A stretch of 64,000 nt of DNA from CALMAK01 sp964392265 (lineage in GTDB: Bacteria > Patescibacteriota > Saccharimonadia > Saccharimonadales > Saccharimonadaceae): contig CAYMOS010000002.1 of the NCBI GenBank assembly GCA_964392265.1, forward strand, positions 186,001 to 250,000, in the 5' to 3' direction. Both the position numbers and the translations under genes were made by a program. This document shows positions 16,015 to 23,236 of the stretch, one piece after another; the first letter of the stretch is position 1, and each line of letters begins with the position of its first letter. Below the pieces are notes generated by a model. The model saw nothing but the letters and a program-made list of their open reading frames with translations. It did no database searches and was not told where the DNA came from.

Positions 16015-17544
16015 ATGAATCAGGGGTTAGCGCTAGAGATTATGTTAGCAGGCGAAAGCGTGCTATTGACCGGACCGGCCGGGGCGGGAAAAACCTATGT
16101 CTTAAATCAATTTATTAAACTTGCCAAGCATGAGGGCAAGCACGTGTCGGTGACGGCAACCACAGGCCTGGCGGCAACCCACCTGGGCGGCACCACCATC
16201 CATAGTTGGGCGGGGATTGGCGTGCATGACGAATTGCCGCGTGGCTTTGCCGATCATATTGCCAAAGGACGACGCGAGATTATCGAAAAGACCGACGTAC
16301 TGATTATCGATGAGATTAGTATGTTGCATGACTTTCGCCTTGATATGGTAGATGAAGCTTGCCGATTGGTACGCAAACAGCCCGACGTGCCGTTCGGCGG
16401 GATCCAGTTGGTCATGAGTGGTGATTTTTTCCAGCTGCCACCGATTAACCGGGGCGATGCCCGGGCCGGGGGTTTTGTTGTTAATAGTACCGTTTGGCGA
16501 GAGCTTGACCCAGTCATTTGTTATCTTGAAGAACAGCACCGTCAGGATGATGAGAAACTGATTGCTATTTTGAATGCACTCAGGGACGGTGACCTGCGGA
16601 GACACCATGCCGAATCACTTCTCGCTCGAGTAGATCAACAGCCAACCGATGCGGGCGAACTTACCGAGCTTCATACCGTTAATATCGATGTCGATGCCTT
16701 AAACGATAAAAAACTAGCCGAACTAGACGGCGATGAACTGTTTTATACCCAGTCAACGACAGGGGCGGCGCACTATGTCGAAAGCCTGCAGCGTTCGGTA
16801 CTAGCGCCGGCTACCTTGAGTCTGAAGGAAGGGGCGTTAGTGATGGCAGTCAAAAACGCCACCGATCGGAAATATGTCAATGGTAGCATCGGGGTGGTTG
16901 TTGCATTCGAACCCGTGACTGAATATCCGATAGTACGGTTCCATAATGGCCGCGAAGTCACCATGCAACCCGACACCTGGGAATTACGTGACGGTGATAA
17001 AAAACGTGCCAGTATTACGCAAATTCCTCTTCGTCTGGCGTGGGCAATGACCGTCCATAAGAGTCAAGGGATGACGCTGGATGCGGCCCGGATTGACCTA
17101 CGCAAAGCCTTTGTCGAGGGTATGGGGTACGTTGCCCTTAGTCGTGTAAAGTCGCTCGATACGCTGTATCTGCACGGGATCAATCGTATGGCGCTGCAAG
17201 TCAGTGAGGATGCACGTCATATAGACGGGTTGCTGCGTGACAAGACAGCTCGCGATCGTGATCGGTTCAAGCATCTCGCCGACAAGGCTGCCGTGCGCAA
17301 GCAGATGCCTGACAAACCAAAGAAGGCGACGGGAAGCAGTTCATGGAATGAGAAAATCGAAAAAATGCGCGAAACCTACCCAAATGCCTATCGTCCTTGG
17401 ACGAACGACCAAGATGCAACGCTCAAGCAAGAATTCCTAAATGGCCTCGACGTACCGGCGCTTTCCGCTCTGTTGGGTCGTCATCAGCGCAGCGTGATTA
17501 TGCGTCTCCAGAAACACTTTGGCGAGGATGTTGTCGCGGGCTAA
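16015..17544 (+). CDS. PIF1/RecD-type SF1 helicase with C-terminal helix-turn-helix
   Basis: A 509-aa superfamily 1 helicase that should unwind DNA 5' to 3'. The Walker A motif is LLTGPAGAGKTYVL (about residues 19-32), Walker B is LIIDEISML, followed by the Gln of GGIQLVMSGDFFQLPP. The 2A region has the RLAWAMTVHKSQGMTLD and GMGYVALSRVKSLDTLYL blocks typical of PIF1/UvrD_C_2. After a basic linker (about 420-450) the last 60 residues form a SANT/Myb-like or gcrA-type helix-turn-helix (YRPWTNDQDATLKQEF ... LGRHQRSVIMRLQKHFG). That fusion is not part of standard PIF1. The TATGCT box at 16003-16008 lies six bases before ATG 16015, so the upstream in-frame ATG at 15997 is rejected. Confidence 0.9.
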   Translation: MNQGLALEIMLAGESVLLTGPAGAGKTYVLNQFIKLAKHEGKHVSVTATTGLAATHLGGTTIHSWAGIGVHDELPRGFADHIAKGRREIIEKTDVLIIDEISMLHDFRLDMVDEACRLVRKQPDVPFGGIQLVMSGDFFQLPPINRGDARAGGFVVNSTVWRELDPVICYLEEQHRQDDEKLIAILNALRDGDLRRHHAESLLARVDQQPTDAGELTELHTVNIDVDALNDKKLAELDGDELFYTQSTTGAAHYVESLQRSVLAPATLSLKEGALVMAVKNATDRKYVNGSIGVVVAFEPVTEYPIVRFHNGREVTMQPDTWELRDGDKKRASITQIPLRLAWAMTVHKSQGMTLDAARIDLRKAFVEGMGYVALSRVKSLDTLYLHGINRMALQVSEDARHIDGLLRDKTARDRDRFKHLADKAAVRKQMPDKPKKATGSSSWNEKIEKMRETYPNAYRPWTNDQDATLKQEFLNGLDVPALSALLGRHQRSVIMRLQKHFGEDVVAG

Positions 17545-17572
17545 AAGGCAGGGTGGTATATAATAGTAAGGT

Positions 17573-18856
17573 ATGCCCACGACATCGCCCACATCTCCGA
17601 AAGGCCAGCAAGATCTTATTTTTCCTAAACGTTTTCTCTGGGGTGCGGCCACTGCGGCGCATCAGGTAGAAGGGGGTAATCATAATCAATGGTCGGTCTG
17701 GGAATTAGAAAATGCCAAAACATTAGCCGCCCAGGCACCCTACAGGGATGCTCACGTTCCCGTTTGGGATGAGGTCAAACGGCAGGCCACTCATCCACAT
17801 AATTATGTCTCGGGCAAACTAGCGGATCATTATCACCGATTTGAGGAAGACTTTGATTTACTCAGTGCAATGCACCTGAATGCCTATCGGTTTAGTATCG
17901 AGTGGTCCCGCATCGAGCCAGAACAAGGGCAATGGGATGCGGCTGAGGTTCAGCACTATCGTGATTATCTTGCAGCCCTAAAAAGGCGAGGCATTGAACC
18001 GATCGTGACATTGTTTCATTTTACGGTGCCGGTGTGGTTTAACCAGCTGGGTGGATTTGAAAAACGCTCGAATATTCATCACTTTGTTGCCTTTGCCGAA
18101 CGGATCGTGCGAGAGTTGGGCAATCAGGTGCGCTTTATCATCACAATCAACGAACCCGATACCTATGTTGCCCAAGGGTACCTTGAACTTCACTTTCCAC
18201 CGCAAACCTACAGTAAACTGAAGGCCTGGCGGGTCTATCGCAACCTGGCGCATGCCCACAACAGGGCAGCGCGTGCCATTCACGCCGTTAGTCGGCGTTA
18301 TAAGGTGTCGGTGGCAAAGTTCTCACCAAACTTTTATCCTGGCGATGACGCGTGGCTCAGCCGAGTGTCGGCCCATCTGATGCAGTATGTGCAAGATGAT
18401 TATTTCTGGCGGAAAGTAGCCCGTCATTGTGATTTCTTAGGGGTTAATTATTATATGTCCAGCCGGGTCTACGGGTACCGGGTCCATAATCCGGATCTTC
18501 AGTTGAGCGATCTTCATTGGGATATGGCACCTGCGGATATCGAACATGTTCTCACCCGGCTCCATGCCAAATACAAATTACCGATACTTATCACCGAGAA
18601 CGGCGTCGCTGACCAGCACGATCAGTACCGCAAATGGTGGATTGCCCAGACGTTGGCCGGTATGCGGCGGGCAATGGACGAAGGCGTCCCTTTGATCGGG
18701 TATTTGCACTGGAGCTTGATGGATAACTTTGAATGGGCCTATGGCAAGTGGCCACGATTTGGACTAGCGGAAGTGAACTACCAGACGGGTGAACGTCAAC
18801 TTCGCCCAAGTGCCGTCTGGTTTGGTAAAGTAGTAAAGAGACTGAGGAGAATATGA
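17573..18856 (+). CDS. Glycoside hydrolase family 1 (beta-glucosidase type)
   Basis: A 427-aa retaining beta-glycosidase with a (beta/alpha)8 barrel. The N-terminal signature FLWGAATAAHQVEGG, the acid/base glutamate in TINEPDTY (near residue 193) and the nucleophile glutamate in ITENGVADQ (near residue 341) are all present, as is the C-terminal GYLHWSLMDNFEWAYG that builds the sugar subsite. No signal peptide is visible, so it should act on imported or intracellular beta-glucosides or phospho-sugars; the exact sugar cannot be told. TATAAT at 17559-17564 is eight bases before ATG (leaderless). The stop overlaps the start of yvcK. Confidence 0.93.
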   Translation: MPTTSPTSPKGQQDLIFPKRFLWGAATAAHQVEGGNHNQWSVWELENAKTLAAQAPYRDAHVPVWDEVKRQATHPHNYVSGKLADHYHRFEEDFDLLSAMHLNAYRFSIEWSRIEPEQGQWDAAEVQHYRDYLAALKRRGIEPIVTLFHFTVPVWFNQLGGFEKRSNIHHFVAFAERIVRELGNQVRFIITINEPDTYVAQGYLELHFPPQTYSKLKAWRVYRNLAHAHNRAARAIHAVSRRYKVSVAKFSPNFYPGDDAWLSRVSAHLMQYVQDDYFWRKVARHCDFLGVNYYMSSRVYGYRVHNPDLQLSDLHWDMAPADIEHVLTRLHAKYKLPILITENGVADQHDQYRKWWIAQTLAGMRRAMDEGVPLIGYLHWSLMDNFEWAYGKWPRFGLAEVNYQTGERQLRPSAVWFGKVVKRLRRI

Positions 18857-19887
18857 TTATGCATGAGCCGTTCGCAAAAACTGATATCAAGATCGCCGTC
18901 ATCGGCGGTGGAACCGGAAGTTTTACGCTATTATCTGCTCTCAAGACACACACATCGCAACTGGCGGCAATCGTTAATATGGTTGATGATGGCGGCAGTA
19001 CCGGTGTCTTGCGTGACGAATTGGGGACGTTGCCACCAGGAGATATCCGACAATGTCTTGTGGCACTGAGTAATTCACCCAAGGTGCGCGACCTCTTTAA
19101 CTATCGGTTCGACAAAGGAACGTTTGGTGGGCATTCGTTTGGTAATATCCTCCTCACCGCGCTTGAAAAGGTGACGGGTAACTTTTCTGAGGCGGTTGAG
19201 ACGGCTTCGGAGATTTTGCGCGTCAGAGGGACAGTCATTCCTAGTACGCTTGATAGTGTTCGCTTGCGGATGCAGTGGCCGGATGCAAGCCTGGAACTCA
19301 ACGGTGAACGTATTATCGACGCTGAACATTTCCAACACGATCCCCGGCGCGCCACCTTGTCGTTGGTCCCAACCCCAGCGGTGAATCACACGGCCATTAT
19401 GGCGATTGAACAGGCCGATATGGTCGTGATTGCCCCGGGTGACTTGTATACATCACTTGGGCCACTATTGGTGATTCCAGAGATCGGCGCTGCCTTGGCG
19501 CGGACAAACGCTATCTGTGTCTATATGACAAATCTGGTGACGAAACAGGGGCAAACTGAAGGGTTTGCGGTCAGTGACCACGCGGCTGAGATTCAGCGTT
19601 TTGCTGGTAATGATTTCCTCGACTACGTTATTTACAATAACCAGGTGCCGACTGAGGCGCAGTTAGCACGGTATGCCAAGGAACAGGCGGTGACCGTTCC
19701 GGTTGATGATGAGACGCTAAAAAAGGCCAATTATATGGCAATTGGGGCACCTCTATTAGGTGAGATCGCCGAGAAAGAAGCCAGTGACACCTTGCCGGTG
19801 ACACGGTCGTTGATTCGTCATGATTCAGGCGCCATTGCCAAGACATTGCTGTGGTTGTATAAGCGCAGTCAGGCTGGGGAGCAATAG
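18853..19887 (+). CDS. yvcK: YvcK/CofD-like gluconeogenesis factor
   Basis: A 344-aa protein of the YvcK family, required in model bacteria for growth on gluconeogenic carbon and for cell-wall homeostasis, and able to bind UDP-sugars. The hallmarks are IAVIGGGTGSFTLL near the N-terminus, VNMVDDGGSTGVLRDELG, LPPGDIRQCLVALS, and the VIAPGDLYTSLGPLL block. The family usually sits with rapZ and whiA; here it is instead coupled to a GH1 glycosidase (ATG four bases before the glycosidase stop). That neighbourhood supports a role in sugar or cell-wall precursor control. A HAD hydrolase follows after four bases. Confidence 0.93.
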   Translation: MIMHEPFAKTDIKIAVIGGGTGSFTLLSALKTHTSQLAAIVNMVDDGGSTGVLRDELGTLPPGDIRQCLVALSNSPKVRDLFNYRFDKGTFGGHSFGNILLTALEKVTGNFSEAVETASEILRVRGTVIPSTLDSVRLRMQWPDASLELNGERIIDAEHFQHDPRRATLSLVPTPAVNHTAIMAIEQADMVVIAPGDLYTSLGPLLVIPEIGAALARTNAICVYMTNLVTKQGQTEGFAVSDHAAEIQRFAGNDFLDYVIYNNQVPTEAQLARYAKEQAVTVPVDDETLKKANYMAIGAPLLGEIAEKEASDTLPVTRSLIRHDSGAIAKTLLWLYKRSQAGEQ

Positions 19888-19891
19888 GGGT

Positions 19892-20587
19892 ATGTCATCA
19901 AGATTGTACGCATTTGATTTTGACCGGACTCTTGGGCGGACAAAGCGGATTGCCGAAGCATTCGTCGAGCATGTGAGGGATGAGGATCCCAAAGCCGCCG
20001 ATGTTTTACGGGTGTCGCAGGCTCAGGTTGAGGCGTCAGGCGGTTCGTTCGATATGCTACGTGTCCTTCGCGAACACATGGGATTACGCGCACTAGACAA
20101 TTGTGTCGAGGGCTTTGTTGGGCATCGACAACAGGAATCCTTTCTCGAAGAAGGTGCACAGTCGTTGCTACAAGGCGCCATCGAAGGTGGTCATCGGGTA
20201 GGTATTATGACGTATGGTGGGCCAGAGTGGCAGACGATCAAGCTTCGCGCCACTGATCTTGATAGGGTACCTCATATGATTCTTGCCGAAAAGGGTATCA
20301 AGGGTGCCATGATTGCCTCGTGGTATGACGATACGACCGGCCTCTATCGAGTACCAGATGAGCTTGGAGGTGGTGTTGTCGAGGAGGTAGTGTTTGCAGA
20401 TGATAAACAAGAAGAATTTAAGGGTCTCCCTCGTCAGTCGTCGGTGCGAGGGTATTGGTTTACAGGTAGTGACATAAAGCCGGTAGCTGAAACGTCAACA
20501 GATAGGCCAGGTGAGACATTGCCGCCAAATGTCGTACGGGTCAGTTCGCTCCACGACATCGCCCAGCGTGAAGGCCTCAAAACATAA
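19892..20587 (+). CDS. HAD-superfamily hydrolase
   Basis: A 231-aa protein with HAD signatures: motif I as FDFDRTLGR (the usual D-x-D-x-T is kept with Arg before Thr), motif II Thr in GIMTYGG, a Lys in LAEKGIKGAM and motif IV FADDKQEEF. It should transfer phosphate from a small phosphorylated substrate through an aspartyl intermediate; the substrate is unknown. The open frame extends 72 bases into yvcK, but ATG 19892 is chosen because it gives the HAD motif at the very N-terminus. It ends the GH1-yvcK-HAD transcript. Confidence 0.8.
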   Translation: MSSRLYAFDFDRTLGRTKRIAEAFVEHVRDEDPKAADVLRVSQAQVEASGGSFDMLRVLREHMGLRALDNCVEGFVGHRQQESFLEEGAQSLLQGAIEGGHRVGIMTYGGPEWQTIKLRATDLDRVPHMILAEKGIKGAMIASWYDDTTGLYRVPDELGGGVVEEVVFADDKQEEFKGLPRQSSVRGYWFTGSDIKPVAETSTDRPGETLPPNVVRVSSLHDIAQREGLKT

Positions 20588-20630
20588 CCTTATTGACTTT
20601 TTGAAAATAATATGATAATATGAAAGTATT

Positions 20631-20804
20631 ATGACAAAAACAAACAATTCCACTACTGAATCATCACACGAGGCCATCCTCACACTGACATCACCTGAAG
20701 TGATCGCGCAGACTCACAAAGACATGCTGCACTCAGCACTGTTTGTCTCGGTGCTTTTGAACATCGTTGTCTTCATTACCTGGCTGGTTGTCCTCGTATC
20801 GTAA
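20631..20804 (+). CDS. 57-aa single-pass membrane protein
   Basis: A short gene with a polar Thr/Ser/Asn-rich N-terminus, a helical middle (PEVIAQTHKDMLHSA) and one C-terminal transmembrane helix (about residues 37-57) that ends at the stop. It has a promoter: TTGACT (20593-20598) and TAATAT (20616-20621) 17 bases apart, nine bases before ATG. A strong terminator follows 22 bases after the stop, so it is a complete single-gene unit. Its place just before mraZ suggests, but does not prove, a link to division or envelope work. I recognise no family. Confidence 0.7.
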   Translation: MTKTNNSTTESSHEAILTLTSPEVIAQTHKDMLHSALFVSVLLNIVVFITWLVVLVS

Positions 20805-20825
20805 TACGAGAAAGGGCAAGGCCTG

Positions 20826-20853
20826 AAAGATGCACCCCTGGTGCATCTTTTTT
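20826..20853 (+). terminator. Intrinsic terminator
   Basis: An 11-bp perfect stem, AAAGATGCACC (20826-20836) with GGTGCATCTTT (20840-20850), is followed by TTT and GTTTT. It separates the 57-aa membrane protein gene from the mraZ promoter. Confidence 0.9.
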
Positions 20854-20885
20854 GTTTTCCACAGAACTGTGAATAACTTTGCAAT

Positions 20886-20951
20886 GTGGGGCAAAATAGC
20901 CAAAAAGTGGGTAAAAAAGACTTGTCAGTGGGTAATGGGGGGTAGTATAGT
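20886..20951 (+). promoter_or_regulatory. mraZ promoter with phased GTGGG operator repeats
   Basis: GTGGG occurs at 20886, 20907 and 20928, exactly 21 bases apart, so all three face the same side of the helix; a further TGGGG follows at 20936. MraZ proteins are known to bind direct repeats containing TGGG in front of their own gene. The last repeat abuts a -35 (TTGTCA, 20922-20927), which is 18 bases from a TATAGT -10 (20946-20951). Binding here should shut off transcription of the cell-wall cluster. The leader to ATG 21056 is about 100 bases. Confidence 0.8.
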
Positions 20952-21055
20952 AAATGCAGTGGCAACCGACGAGAAGTAAAAGCTCCTCGTAAAAACAAAA
21001 ACCACCGCAAATACTACAACTAACAAAAGGGTCGAAGGGGACGCCGGACAACCAC

Positions 21056-21421
21056 ATGGACTACTTTGAACGAAAGCTGGACGATAAGCGTCGATTGACG
21101 ATACCGACAGAACTGCGTGCTGAGTTTGCCAGTGGAGTAGTGCTATCCCGAGGCTTTGGAGAATATCTCCATATGTATCCTCAGCAAGTCTGGGATAGAG
21201 AAGTCGAGCCAGCATTGGCCGGCAACAATATCTTTGACGAAGCTCTGGCTGACCTGAACGTGCGCTTTCGGCGCGGCAAGATCACGCAAAAGCTTGACCA
21301 AAAACAGGGTCGAGTGGTGATCGAGCAGCACTTGCTAGAATACGCCAGCATTGACCGCGACCTTGTCGCTGTCCGTGTGGGGCAATACTGGCGAGTCGGT
21401 GCACCGGACAAGCTCGCGTAG
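21056..21421 (+). CDS. mraZ: Transcriptional regulator MraZ
   Basis: DNA-binding regulator at the head of the division/cell-wall cluster. The 121-aa protein carries two SpoVT/AbrB-like half domains: the first contains DDKRRLTIPTELR, the second QKQGRVVIEQHLLEYA. The family normally has D-x-K-G-R in both; here the first is DDKRR and the second KQGRV, each slightly altered. It forms a ring and binds the TGGG repeats just upstream, so it probably represses its own operon. Leader of about 100 bases; an AAGGGG stretch at 21040-21045 may be its ribosome-binding site. Confidence 0.93.
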   Translation: MDYFERKLDDKRRLTIPTELRAEFASGVVLSRGFGEYLHMYPQQVWDREVEPALAGNNIFDEALADLNVRFRRGKITQKLDQKQGRVVIEQHLLEYASIDRDLVAVRVGQYWRVGAPDKLA

Positions 21422-21773
21422 TGCTGTCGTAGGATTTGCCGGTACCTTAAAAATTCAATCTGTAAAGAAACTCTCGAGATCAACAATCTGACAGTGTGGG
21501 ACGTAGGCCTGCGGAGCTACGATAAAAATTCCGTCGTACCTTACTTACACACACCTCCCAAAAAAACTCCACCTCACACTGGATAATTTCTCTCCCGAAA
21601 TTGTCCACTAACACATAAGTCTCTCAAACCACTTGGCCGGTAAAAGTTGCACGTCAACCTCCAAACCAAGTGGTCAACTTATCGAAAACAAACACACACT
21701 GCGAAAACAAACAACCTTACACTGTCAGTTTGGTGATCTCGAAGCTTCCCGTATCTGCTAAGATAGGGGGAGT
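21422..21773 (+). other. 352-base leader between mraZ and rsmH with hairpins
   Basis: No gene is found here. The strand is strikingly poor in G and rich in A and C over 21530-21740. A 9-bp perfect stem ACCACTTGG/CCAAGTGGT (21628-21636/21666-21674) encloses a GTTG/CAAC hairpin (21646-21658). A CGTAG/CTACG hairpin lies at 21502-21521, and TATCT/AGATA (21752-21765) overlaps the TAAGAT box used by rsmH. It may be a structured leader or a small RNA. Confidence 0.5.
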
Positions 21774-22694
21774 ATGAGTATCAAAGAACATCCACCACAA
21801 TCAGACTTGCCTTCGGGTGAGCCTGCATTACATGTTCCAGTCCTTTTAGAGGCCACCTTGCAGCTTTTACGTCCCATTCAGGGAGAGTCTTATCTCGACC
21901 TGACGGCAGGGTACGGAGGGCATGCCGGAGCTATCCTCGAAAAGACTGAAAACTTTGCCGATTCCTGTCTTGTTGATCGTGACGAGTACGCTATCCAGCG
22001 TCTTGGACGATTTGCTGACAAAGGAGTTCGGCTTATGTCGACCGATTTTTTATCGGCTGCTCGTCAGCTGGTGAGTGAAGGGCGGCAATTCGACATCGTA
22101 TTGGCTGATTTGGGGGTGTCGTCACCACAGCTCGATCAGGGCGAAAGAGGGTTTTCTTTTACTGATGATGGTCCACTCGATATGAGGATGGATCGTCGGC
22201 AGGAGATTGATGCGGCGCGGATCGTTAATACGTATTCGGCAGATCAACTGACTGACATTATTATCAGGTACGGGGAAGAGCCACGCGGGTTTGCTAGGAC
22301 AATCGCCAAGGCTATTGTTGCCGAGCGACCACTTGCAACCACCGCACAGCTGGCTGCACTGATCAAAGCGCACTATCGTGGTCCGTGGAAAAAAATCCAC
22401 CCCGCCACGCGCACATTCCAAGCACTTCGCATCGAGGTGAATCAAGAGCTCTTACAGGTTGAAGCATTGCTGCCATTGCTGCCACGATTATTACATCCTG
22501 GCGGACGAGTCGGCATCATCAGCTTTCATAGCCTTGAAGATCGGTTGGTGAAGCGATATTTTGCCGAACAGGCCCAGGCTGGGTACGAGGCAGAACTGAC
22601 CCTCCTCACAAAGAAACCTCTCGACGGTGCGACATATGACGTTCACAATCCGCGTTCGCGCAGTGCAAAATTACGCGGCGCAGTGAAAAAATAA
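21774..22694 (+). CDS. rsmH: 16S rRNA (cytosine-1402-N4)-methyltransferase
   Basis: Methylates N4 of C1402 in the 16S rRNA decoding centre. The 306-aa protein has the family start HVPVLLEATLQLL, SAM motif I YLDLTAGYGGHAGAIL, the DLGVSSPQLDQGERGFSF block and MRMDRRQ, followed by the catalytic-domain helices (ATRTFQALRIEVNQEL) and the ISFHSLEDRLVKRYF signature. As in most bacteria it follows mraZ, but a 352-base gap separates them. A TAAGAT box at 21759-21764 nine bases before ATG suggests a second, leaderless transcript in addition to read-through from mraZ. Confidence 0.96.
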   Translation: MSIKEHPPQSDLPSGEPALHVPVLLEATLQLLRPIQGESYLDLTAGYGGHAGAILEKTENFADSCLVDRDEYAIQRLGRFADKGVRLMSTDFLSAARQLVSEGRQFDIVLADLGVSSPQLDQGERGFSFTDDGPLDMRMDRRQEIDAARIVNTYSADQLTDIIIRYGEEPRGFARTIAKAIVAERPLATTAQLAALIKAHYRGPWKKIHPATRTFQALRIEVNQELLQVEALLPLLPRLLHPGGRVGIISFHSLEDRLVKRYFAEQAQAGYEAELTLLTKKPLDGATYDVHNPRSRSAKLRGAVKK

Positions 22695-22717
22695 ACAAAA
22701 GAAAGGGTTGGACATCA

Positions 22718-22783
22718 ATGCCAATTCACATCACCGTACAATACGCAGACAAGACTGAGAAAGTCGCTGTTCGCGTCAAGTAA
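22718..22783 (+). CDS. Possible 21-aa peptide gene
   Basis: A mini-ORF between rsmH and ftsL encodes 21 residues that alternate polar and hydrophobic (MPIHITVQYAD ... VAVRVK), as in a beta strand. A GAAAGG stretch (22701-22706) lies about 11 bases before ATG. The stop is followed within eight bases by a long hairpin, an arrangement typical of attenuators, so the ORF may matter for its translation and not for its peptide. Whether it is translated cannot be told from one sequence. Confidence 0.4.
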   Translation: MPIHITVQYADKTEKVAVRVK

Positions 22784-22790
22784 CCATCTA

Positions 22791-22834
22791 AGAGCCGCCC
22801 TCTGTCATAAGGGGGTGGCTCTCCCCGGAAGGGG
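22791..22834 (+). promoter_or_regulatory. Tandem hairpins between the mini-ORF and ftsL
   Basis: AGAGCCGCCCTC (22791-22802) pairs with GGGGGTGGCTCT (22811-22822), 12 pairs including G-T wobbles. It is followed directly by CCCC-GGAA-GGGG (22823-22834), a stem with a stable GNRA tetraloop. There is no T-run, so it is not a standard terminator; it could slow or process the transcript, or respond to translation of the mini-ORF. Confidence 0.5.
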
Positions 22835-22872
22835 CAATATAAACAGCAACTAAAAACAAAAAGATCCACCAC

Positions 22873-23217
22873 ATGTCTTACCGTACACAAGAATTTACGA
22901 CGCGCCGCCAGCAAAACTGGGGACGCAATCAGAATACGACACGCTATGTGTCGAACGTCAAACTTGGCCCCGTGGCGCATACTGTGCTTGTTGCACTTAT
23001 GATTACGGTGCTTGGCTTGATATACTTGACACAGGCAACCAGAGCGACAAGTTATGATTATGAAATCGACAAGATCGATTCGCAGATTAACGAACTGGCC
23101 GTCAAGAAGGACAATCTCGAGATCGAGAACGCCCGACTCACATCGCTCAATACTGTTAAAAATAGCACTGTTGCTGCTGGCATGACCACTCCATCTCAGA
23201 CGTCATACGCGCAGTAA
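22873..23217 (+). CDS. ftsL: FtsL/DivIC-like division protein
   Basis: A 114-aa bitopic protein: a basic, Gln/Arg/Asn-rich cytoplasmic tail (1-38), one transmembrane helix (about 39-57) and an outer coiled coil (DKIDSQINELAVKKDNLEIENARL, shown in part by its Leu/Ile spacing). FtsL partners with FtsB and FtsQ to recruit FtsW and FtsI to the septum. The assignment rests on size, topology and position between rsmH and ftsI; FtsL sequences diverge widely. It lies 19 bases upstream of ftsI. Confidence 0.8.
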   Translation: MSYRTQEFTTRRQQNWGRNQNTTRYVSNVKLGPVAHTVLVALMITVLGLIYLTQATRATSYDYEIDKIDSQINELAVKKDNLEIENARLTSLNTVKNSTVAAGMTTPSQTSYAQ

Positions 23218-23236
23218 CACTTCCTAAAGAGGGGAT

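Noticed and set aside
21422..21773. RNase P RNA or other known structural RNA between mraZ and rsmH
   Set aside because: The conserved RNase P core (GAGGAAAGTCC and related blocks) is absent on both strands, and no tmRNA or SRP RNA hallmark was found.
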